A model generated the notes under the pieces. That model was not told where the DNA came from. It did not search any database and saw only the letters and a list, made by a program, of their open reading frames with translations. This document shows positions 57,329-64,000 of a stretch of 64,000 nucleotides of DNA, piece after piece. Numbering within the stretch: position 1 is the stretch's first letter; the number at the start of each line of letters is the position of its first letter. The stretch covers positions 76,717,537 to 76,781,536 of the forward strand of contig JAOWCC010001589.1 of assembly GCA_030867875.1 (NCBI GenBank). The letters run 5' to 3'. The DNA comes from Actinernus sp. WN-2022 (Eukaryota > Cnidaria > Anthozoa > Actiniaria > Actinernidae). The position numbers and the translations under genes were made by a program.

Positions 57329-57640
57329 AAGATGAGAGCAATCGTGGGTATTGGTGCGTTATATAGCCCTCTACCTGTGCATAGCCCTCTTCAAATAAAC
57401 CACTGTGTTTTGACAGTAGATCATCAAGTTGACTTTTGGCACTGTCGTAATACTGAATATCTGGCCGGCCCCACTCAAGCTTTATCTGGCTAAGCCAATT
57501 TCTGCCCAGGAACTCGTAGCTAATTATGAGGGTAAACCTAGGGCAATGCATACTCGGCGTATCACTTCCCAGGGCAACCACGTGATTGCTGCAAAATCGC
57601 ATAGTATGATGGGAAATGCACTCCACAGGTCAGCGGTTAC

Positions 57641-57956
57641 CCCATGGCCACAGGTGTTGTGTCCGCCATTCACCTCCGCCATTGTGAAAATCCGGTAGGC
57701 AGCAGCAAAGATACTCAATTCTACTCCCAAAAAAATCAAAAACACGTTAAGCCAATGCTTGTTCTACACATCGAGATAGTTAAAGGAACGATTTTGATTG
57801 TTTTCACAGCTCTTAAGAGTCCTCTTTTAATATTTTGACCCCAGTTAGCGGGTTGTTGGGCAGTCAATTTATAAACAAGCTCTTCTCTTTCTGCTGCATC
57901 GCCGATGAGAAAACTCAAATCCTTAATCTATCTGAGTTGGCCAAATATCGGTATTC
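57641..57956. other. No recognised coding; putative upstream region of the zinc-ribbon gene
   Basis: It lies between the Ty3 relic and the first ATG of the plus-strand gene. No clear TATA or initiator element is defined. Confidence 0.4.
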
Positions 57957-58231
57957 ATGACAAGTTCTGAGGATCACGTTTTGGTCAAGTTACTGACAGG
58001 TAGTAGCACAGGCAATGCTGCCCCTGGGATGGTTGTACACGCTTCCAGTAGTGATGTTTTGAGTAAGTTGCTGTCGGGAACTGTTGATTCATCAGCAGGT
58101 GGCGCTAATGCCTACATCCTGTACATACCTGGCTTCAGAAAGATTGAACCTAAGCCTGGAGTTGACTTAAAGGATGATGCAGAAGACAAGGATCGTGTGG
58201 ATAAAGATTGCAAATCTATTTCAGCAACCAG
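57957..58231 (+). CDS. Zinc-ribbon protein, first coding exon found
   Basis: The frame starts at ATG 57957 (MTSSEDHVLVKLLTGSSTGN) and ends at the donor AG|GTAATTAGG after base 58231, leaving two bases of a codon (phase 2). The translation is Ser/Gly/Ala-rich with two similar segments (VLVKLLTGSSTG and VLSKLLSGTVDSSAGG) and then an acidic Lys-rich part (DLKDDAEDKDRVDKDCKSIS). It joins in phase to the exon at 60771. The ATG is the first in this frame, but an upstream exon cannot be excluded. No known family was recognised for this part. Confidence 0.55.
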
Positions 58232-58496
58232 GTAATTAGGCAGTCAACGGTAGTCCACATTAATTTTTTGGTTAACATGCAGACATACAATAGATACATG
58301 TACAAATATCCCTTTGAGAGTACATTGTAATAGCCCGAAATCATCGTGGGCGTTATTTTATTTTTCACGAGTTCGTATGGTTGATGGCCCTTATGCAAAG
58401 ACATTCATTATAAACTTAACAAGGCATAATTATGCTCGGGCATATGCTCCATTTTGATTTAATGTTTATCTTTAATGTTTATCTTTAATGTTTATC

Positions 58497-59322
58497 TAAG
58501 ACATCTGCACGGAACTTAGGGGTTATTGTAGATCAGTGCCTGAATTTAGATCAACATGTGAAAAAGACATGTAAAAGTTCTCATTATCATTTAAGGAATA
58601 TTGGTAAAATCAGAAAATATCTTACTCAAGACAGTGCAGAAATTTTAGTCCATGCATTTATTGGCTCTAAGTTAGACAACTGTAACGCGCTACTCTATGG
58701 CCTTCCTAAGTATTTAGTACATAGACTACAACTGATTCAGAATACTGCTGCACGTATTGTCACGCTTACGAGAAGATTTAATCATATTACTCCTGCTATG
58801 TGTAAGCTCCATTGGCTGCCTGTACAATACCGTATCACTTTTAAAATGCTACTCTTAGTCTATAAAGGCCTTAATGGCCTGGCACCTAGTTATATTGTCG
58901 AACTGCTCAATTATCGCACGTGTACACGCTTGCTTCGGTCGAATTCCCAAGAGCTTCTGCACGTGCCAAAATCTAACTTAAAGACTTATGGAGACAGAGC
59001 CTTTTCAATAGCCGCTCCCAGGCTATGGAACAAACTGCCTTATGATATAAGGAGTGCAGTTTCAGTGGAGATTTTTAAAAAACAGTTAAAAACGTATTTA
59101 TTCATAGAAGCTTATAAATCTTGACTCATTGTTTAGAAGTTATTAACTATATTTTAACTGTATCGGTTAGTAGTTTATTAGTTTCATTATAGTAGTTTTT
59201 TTTTTTTTAGAGTTTGTATTATAGTAGGTTTTAGCTGCAGATTTTTATTACTATTGTAAAGCGCTCTGGGCAATTAATGGAGCTAGCGCTATATCAAATT
59301 AAATTATTATTATTATTATTGG
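58497..59322 (+). mobile_element. 5'-truncated L2/CR1-type LINE
   Basis: Reading frame 58503-59124 encodes the end of a LINE ORF2: SARNLGVIVDQCLNLDQHVK, HAFIGSKLDNCNALLYGLPK, LQLIQNTAARIVTLTRRFNH, KLHWLPVQYRITFKMLLLVY, RLWNKLPYDIRSAV. It is open for about 207 codons to the natural stop at 59122-59124, so it is fairly young. The 3' end has GTAAAGCGCTCTGGGCAATT, then an ATT microsatellite (59303-59320). The RT catalytic region is missing because of 5' truncation. It lies in the same orientation as the host gene. Confidence 0.9.
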
Positions 59323-59554
59323 TAGGCTTCCAAATCCCAGGTGCATAGCATATTTAGTAGGCCAGTATCTAGTCAATGGCAATGCATACTATACAATATA
59401 TATACTTATTATATGCACTTATCAATTGAATTTCCAACTCCCCCCTCCTCCTGGGGTAGGTAGGGATTTGATGGTGATTGACCAGTTTTTGTGGTCCCAG
59501 GGGGTTGGAATACCCCCTCCGAATAATGAACCTCACAACCAAAGATACCCCTGA

Positions 59555-59762
59555 CATGTCTGATAAATGTGACACATCTGATAAATGTGACACTCCTGAC
59601 AGTACGTCTGATAAATGATACACATGATACACCTACATATAATATGTCTGATATGCATGGTACACCTAATATGTCTGATATGCATGATACACATGATATA
59701 CATTGTATTGTCTGATAACCCTGGTATGTCTGATGCACATGATACGCGTGATACAACAATAA
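59555..59762. repeat. Degenerate TGTCTGATA/CATGATACAC repeats
   Basis: About ten imperfect copies of ATGTCTGATA and GATACACATGATAC occur. No fixed period. It produces spurious minus-strand ORFs. Confidence 0.6.
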
Positions 59763-60061
59763 CCCTTTAGAACCGTCAGTAAAGAAGTTCCCAGGTAGAC
59801 ATTGAGGTTTTAGGGCTAATTAGTGATTCGAGATCACAGGTAAACATGTGAGATTTTTTATTTATTTATCAAAATACATCATCTTACCCAACAACAATAA
59901 CTACCCTAACCGTCAGTAAAGAACATTGAGGTTTTAGGGCACTACGATCAAATTTTGAGATACATGTAACTTGTCACATGACCTTGTCAATCAAAAATAT
60001 TGGTGCTCATTCAAAATGGATGCCAGAAATGGAAAGAGCATACCAAAATTAGTAAACAACA

Positions 60062-60180
60062 CAAGTTTTCAGTTCATAACTTTCAAACCCAAAGCATAAT
60101 GATTTTCTGAAATCTCGAAAATTACGAGATTTCAGAAAATCATTATGCTTTCGGTTTGAAAGTTATGAACCAAAAACTTA
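60062..60180. repeat. Near-perfect hairpin, about 56-bp arms, 7-nt loop
   Basis: Left 60062-60117 (GTTCATAACTTTCAAACCCA to AAATCTCG) and right 60125-60180 (CGAGATTT to GGTTTGAAAGTTATGAACC) differ at only a few positions. The loop is AAAATTA. Confidence 0.85.
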
Positions 60181-60357
60181 CGTCATAACTTATGGTATGG
60201 ACGTGATCACACTTGGATAATATTAAGAGATTTATTGACTGAGTGGAAGGGCTGCATGGGAAAATATTGGGCTTGAGGTCATGACTGCACTTGGTTCATA
60301 CACATTGATCAAGAGCCAAATATTTTCTATCCATCCCAACCTAACATTAATTTTGTA

Positions 60358-60532
60358 TGCACTGGTATAGTCAACTGAAGTCGATCAAGTTATACTAACT
60401 GCCATGGGAAGTGAGTAGCAGCTGATGTTTCAAGTGCTAGTCCTTTGTCAGAGTAAAAGGCTCTGATGCTTGCTTCCCACTGTAGTTACATGTAGCATAC
60501 CTTGATCGACTTTAGTTGATTATACCAGTGTT
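60358..60532. mobile_element. Palindromic MITE-like element
   Basis: The ends CACTGGTATAGTCAACTGAA then GTCGATCAAG and CTTGATCGACTTTAGTTGAT then TATACCAGTG are imperfect inverses over about 30 bp. It is the same family as the element at 55038-55296. Confidence 0.75.
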
Positions 60533-60770
60533 TATACGCTAGTTTTTCCAGTAACTAGTTACCCATCATAATGTTTGTATGTACATGTATGAGTCAATTC
60601 CACAAGCAATCGTCATCCCCAGGCATTTGACTCAAGTTGGTCTCCACATAATAGGAAATTTGGTGCCGAATCAAGCCCTGAACCAATATTAAGGCCAAAT
60701 GATGCTTATTTTCTGTTTCAAAGCCAAATAACAAAAAGCTCATACTACCCTGCAATGATTTCTATTTCAG

Positions 60771-61817
60771 ACTGCTGGGAATTAATGCAACCAAAAGGGG
60801 GGTCAAAACATGTCCTCAGTGTTTGAACAAGATTGGTTACAGAGCCAAGCAGTGCAAGCATTGCAGCCCTTCAAAGCGATCCCAGCAAATAAGAAGGCTC
60901 AAGTTACAAACCACTGAAGCTCTAGAAAATGATGCACAAAGCAAGATTATGACTGACGAGCAGATACATGTCGTTGACATTAATATGTCTGGTGAAATGA
61001 CAACTGTGTCTCTTGATACAGTAGAAAGGAGGGAACAACATGAAACTGTGGATATAAGTGACGTATTGGTTGACAATGAGACTGAGATATCAACAAGTTA
61101 TACATGTAATGCAACCTTGGAAGGGCAACAAGAGGATACTGAAGAAATTGAAGTTGTAGAGGATAGTGGCACTCAAATGAGTGTACCTCTAGAAGCAGAG
61201 CCATTTGTCCCACAGAAGGATGAGGACATTGCCACTCCTCAGCCAATCAGTACAGATAAATTGTCATTACAGGATCTTATCTGTGGCTTGTTGGCCCAAA
61301 ATCAAGGAGCGACCTTGGATAGCAAATTTCCAGAAACGACAGTGGTGGCAGAAGACCCAAATGCAAGTACAGAGACAACTACGATAGCCATTCAAACTGA
61401 TCCAGAGAAGCAGTGCACAACTGCACATACATCAAAAGATGCTAAGTCTTGCTTTAAATGTACAAAGCAGGAAACATCAAGTGAACAGGATGACAAGAAG
61501 CCAGAACTGTCTGAAAATTCTTTTGATGCTAACTCAGTAGCATTGTTCTTGGGACAGATGGCACAACGAAATGGTAAAAAGCGCAGAATTGCCGCCAGTA
61601 CAGACACTGGTAATTTAGGTCCAGAGACTAGGCTGATTTCATTCATACCAGCAATGATCAGCCCAAAGAGTTTAATTCTTTGTAGTAATGAGATTAAGCC
61701 AGCAAAGTTCAGGAAGATTCAGCCTAAGAATATTGGAGACATGCAGGCTGAAGAGACAGTGATGTGTGAGGAGGCGAAGCAAGAAATTGGAGACTGGAAA
61801 AGTGAAGTACATTGCAG
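60771..61817 (+). CDS. Zinc-ribbon protein, second coding exon
   Basis: The exon opens after TTTCTATTTCAG. Its first base completes the split codon from exon 57957-58231 (AG+A, Arg). The translation begins LLGINATKRGVKTCPQCLNK, then IGYRAKQCKHC. This CxxC-x10-CxxC zinc ribbon is preceded by a KRG motif, similar in style to zinc ribbons of C2orf42-like proteins (a loose resemblance only). The following roughly 300 residues are acidic and Ser/Thr/Glu-rich, probably disordered. They carry a second CxxC (SCFKCTKQE) and a late basic patch (RNGKKRRIAAS). The frame stays open past the donor AG|GTACATTTA at 61816-61819, so translation beyond 61817 is probably intronic. A further exon is expected and was not found before 64000. 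Confidence 0.6.
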
Positions 61818-62349
61818 GTACATTTATACTGTAATTACTGGTTATTTCATGGTTTTCTATGGAATACAGGCAATATTTCATGAGAAATTATAATTTGGTA
61901 TACAACGAGCCTTTAGGCGAGTTACAGTAAGGCTCGTTTATTCCATTAGAAAACCATAAAATAACCATATTATCCTATAATAACAAATTTATGGTAAGAT
62001 TTATCATGTTTCAAACAAAGTACATGTAACTTTACCAGACAATGACTGTTCTGGAAGATACAGTACCGCCCAGAAGTACAACTGTATGTTATTTTTTTTT
62101 GCGTGTAATGCGCGCAAAATTCTGTGCGTGTAGTACGCTCAAATGAGTGTAGTACACGTATTTGCATGTACAATGTAGTACACTCGTTTGCGTGTACTAC
62201 ATGCACGGAACTACACGCACATGAAGAGAAATTAATTTTGTCTGGTGAATACACGATTACCGTTTGTTTGTTTGTGTGTTCAACTTCCAAATAAAGCACA
62301 GCGACACCGACTAGTTCGCCAAAGTTGATTCCCGTCCAATTCATCACAC
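61818..62349. other. No recognised gene; degenerate palindromic tract
   Basis: It includes 62090-62225, where GCGTGTAGTACGCTC, GTGTAGTACACG and CGTGTACTACATGCACG give imperfect palindromes. It is presumably intronic for the zinc-ribbon gene. Confidence 0.4.
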
Positions 62350-62935
62350 ACTTCAAGCTGCCGTCTTGTCTGTTTGTTCGACGACATTTAAGGCTGAACT
62401 CTCGTCATTTCACACTTAATTCTAGCCAACGTCTTGTCTGTTTATTCTACTCTACGGCAAACGGCTGATACTGCCGACAAAAGTTTATTTTCATTTCACA
62501 CGTCAAGCCAGCATCTTGTCTGTTTATTCTACAGCAAACGCTAATACATGTACTGCCGGCAAAAGTTTATTTTCGTTTCACACTTCAAGCCAGTGTCTTG
62601 ACTGTTCATTCTACAGCAAATGCTAATACTGCCGGCAAAAGTTTATTTTCATACTTCAAGCCAGCGTCTTGTCTGTTTATTCTACAGCAAACGCTAATGC
62701 GACGGCAAAAGTTAATTTTCATCACACACTTCAAGCCACTGTATTGTCTGTTTATTCTACGACAAATGCTAATACTGCTGGCAAGCCAGTTTTATTTTCT
62801 TTCACACTTCACACCAGCATCTTATCTGTGTATTCTACAGCAAACGCTAATGCAACGGCAAAAGTTTATTTTCTTCACACACTTCAAGCCACGGTCTTGT
62901 CTGTTTATTCTACGACAAATGTAATACTGCTGGCA
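62350..62935 (+). repeat. 70-83 bp tandem repeat, about 8 copies
   Basis: Each unit contains GTCTTGTCTGTTTATTCTAC, then AGCAAACGCTAATACTGC, then GGCAAAAGTTTATTTTC, then CACACTTCAAGCCA. Copies start near 62362, 62430, 62513, 62596, 62666, 62741, 62817 and 62892. A single inverted, diverged unit lies at 63745-63812. Confidence 0.9.
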
Positions 62936-64000
62936 AGGCATTACAGTGTAAAGCAATAATTGGAGTTAGTGTAGAACACAATCGTAGCAAATAATTCACA
63001 GATTCACTCTGTTTTTAATGGATCAACACAATTAAATAATTATGGCTGAGTTGAATGTTCAGGTATTTTATTTCTTCGGGCCTTTCTAAGTACTTCTTCA
63101 GGCCTCTGGAACCCAGGGTAATGTTCAAGGTACAAAACAGACCATATTTGACTTTGTCAGTCCTCCAGATGTACTACACACTTTCCTCAGGCTTTGCTCA
63201 ATTGTACTTGCGAGCCTTTGAAACATCATTGCATTGGATTGTCGGAAAATAAGGCAAGTAACTTACTGATCGTGAGCATAACAGAAACCTTGCGAGCGGC
63301 CATTTTGGTAAAATGAAGAAACCAAGCCACGAGGCGGTAAATACCTGCGTGCGCATATGTGCCGCTGGGTACCCGATTGAAGATTCACAGACATCGCCCA
63401 ACAAAATTTGATTGCCTTCTGCCTAGAAATGCACAGGGAGCCCACACATCGCCACAGGGAGCGCCATGCAAGATTAGTATGCATTCTCCTTCGTCGAACG
63501 CAATTAAATGTATTGGTTGAATAAAAACGCTGGAACAACACTGAAGGTAGTATGAAGTGACTCGGTGTAAAATGTTTGCTAAGTGGAGGCCGCTCAGAAC
63601 TACATGTACATTTGTACTTCACGCCTCGAGAAAACAAAAACATTGTTGCTGTGACATGCTAATTGCTTAATTACATTTTGACTGCCAACTGTTTGGTTGA
63701 CATAATGGCTCATTTTCAACTTTTGTGTGCACCAATGCCCAGACACGGGTAATAAACTTATGCCCGCAGTATTAGCATTAATAATTGTCATAGAATAAAC
63801 AGAGAAAAAACAATCGCAGAAAATCTGGACCGGTTTCACGCTTTCTAGGAAGCTTTTACGAGTGTGTAACACTCGATATCGCCGTGAATTAGCACCAAAA
63901 ACGTAGCTCATTTACTGTTCTTCAATATTTTGAATGTTAGAGAGGGAGCAGGAACCTGGAAGTTTTTGTTTTTCGGCAAAATTCTCGCGCGTCTCGCCTG
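62936..64000. other. No recognised gene at the window end
   Basis: No supported exon. The inverted repeat-unit relic at 63745-63812 (TTATGCCCGCAGTATTAGCA then TTAATAATTGTCATAGAATA) is the only named structure. Confidence 0.4.

Larger units (their letters stand above)
56873..57365 (-). repeat. Two-unit tandem array of the tRNA-Thr-like element
   Basis: Two units with a 256-bp period, inverted relative to the 5.0-5.46 kb array and nearly identical to its second unit (CATGTTTGCCGCGTAGCACT, CCCTACGAGGGAAAGAGAAA). Both units keep A and B boxes and a T6 terminator on the minus strand. The array is inserted between the linker and RT start of the Ty3 relic. Confidence 0.85.
53105..57640 (-). pseudogene. 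Ty3-type retroelement pol relic, broken by nested insertions
   Basis: Minus-strand pieces appear in pol order. 57315-57626 contains FLGRNWLSQIKLEW and QLDDLLSKHSGLFEEGYAQV, the protease-RT linker. About 56480-56560 contains MKGFEAHITIKDGARPVFIK and PRRVPYSL, the RT start. About 55940-56230 contains KQDDILIAGDSWQENLE (the YxDD site read as KQDD) and YLGLKINAEGLHPVDEKIDA. 55790-55929 contains YYHSFLPGLATTLAPLHGLL. 54370-54690 is RNase H (LACDASSYGLGAVISH). 53863-54366 contains the integrase zinc finger (LHWEHPGICGMKAIARTCVW). The frame then jumps to YRTTPHSTTGVTPAEP, so the catalytic DDE core of the integrase is deleted. The C-terminal end VLRRSQRVRKPVVKLDL-stop lies at 53105. Gag, LTRs and full protease were not found. 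Confidence 0.85.
58232..60770 (+). other. Inferred 2.5 kb intron of the zinc-ribbon gene
   Basis: Donor GTAATTAGG and acceptor ATTTCTATTTCAG. It contains a LINE copy, a degenerate short repeat and two hairpin elements listed separately. 59763-60060 has nothing else of note. Confidence 0.5.

Noticed and set aside
59369..59759. Minus-strand ORFs with repeated HLSDV/SDILGV
   Set aside because: They result from the degenerate TGTCTGATA repeat.
62598..62959. Two overlapping ORFs with repeated SVYSTANANA and LFILRQTLM
   Set aside because: These are translations of the 70-83 bp tandem array.

Overview
The window looks like nuclear DNA from an animal, most likely an anthozoan cnidarian such as a stony coral. 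The grounds are AT-rich sequence, intron-containing genes with GT..AG borders, tRNA-derived SINEs, CR1/L2-type LINE remnants with ATT tails, a degraded Ty3 retroelement, and many palindromic MITE-like elements. This is a judgement from sequence character, because no database search was possible. There is no operon structure, rRNA or CRISPR array.

Two host genes can be argued for. (1) A minus-strand Mab-21 family gene has at least two coding exons (25240-26082 and 12881-13509). They are joined by an 11.7 kb intron, and the splice phases match. It encodes a membrane segment followed by a cytosolic Mab-21/cGAS-like nucleotidyltransferase fold, with GS, DxD and a third Asp visible. At least one upstream exon is missing. 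(2) A plus-strand gene at 57957-61817 or beyond has two phase-matched exons and encodes a protein with a small CxxC..CxxC zinc ribbon. It runs on past the last exon I can place.

Layout: 0-12 kb holds a transposase tail, minisatellites, tRNA-type SINEs, a tandem tRNA-Thr-like array and small inverted-repeat elements. 12-26 kb is the Mab-21 gene, whose intron is packed with a 1.6 kb 28-bp satellite, a LINE fragment with an internal inversion, several MITEs, a broken DDE transposase and a 1.4 kb 20-bp satellite. 26-37 kb contains a 1.1 kb long-TIR element, a 0.5 kb foldback, a GATC-rich satellite, further MITEs and a CCAAT-rich repeat zone.

37-49.2 kb is the most striking part. Two almost identical 6,098 bp elements, each with about 590 bp terminal inverted repeats, sit head-to-tail and share one TA dinucleotide between them. 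Each carries the same broken minus-strand gene. Its C-terminus looks like a PIN/XPG-type nuclease followed by a CXC (tesmin/TSO1-like) cysteine-rich domain. I cannot assign the element to a named transposon superfamily, and it is the main candidate for an undescribed system.

49.2-57.6 kb contains foldbacks, a SINE, a LINE remnant, a MITE with a minisatellite expanded inside one TIR, and a Ty3 pol pseudogene broken by three separate insertions and an integrase-core deletion. 57.9-64 kb holds the zinc-ribbon gene, an L2/CR1 LINE copy in its intron, and a 70-83 bp tandem array.
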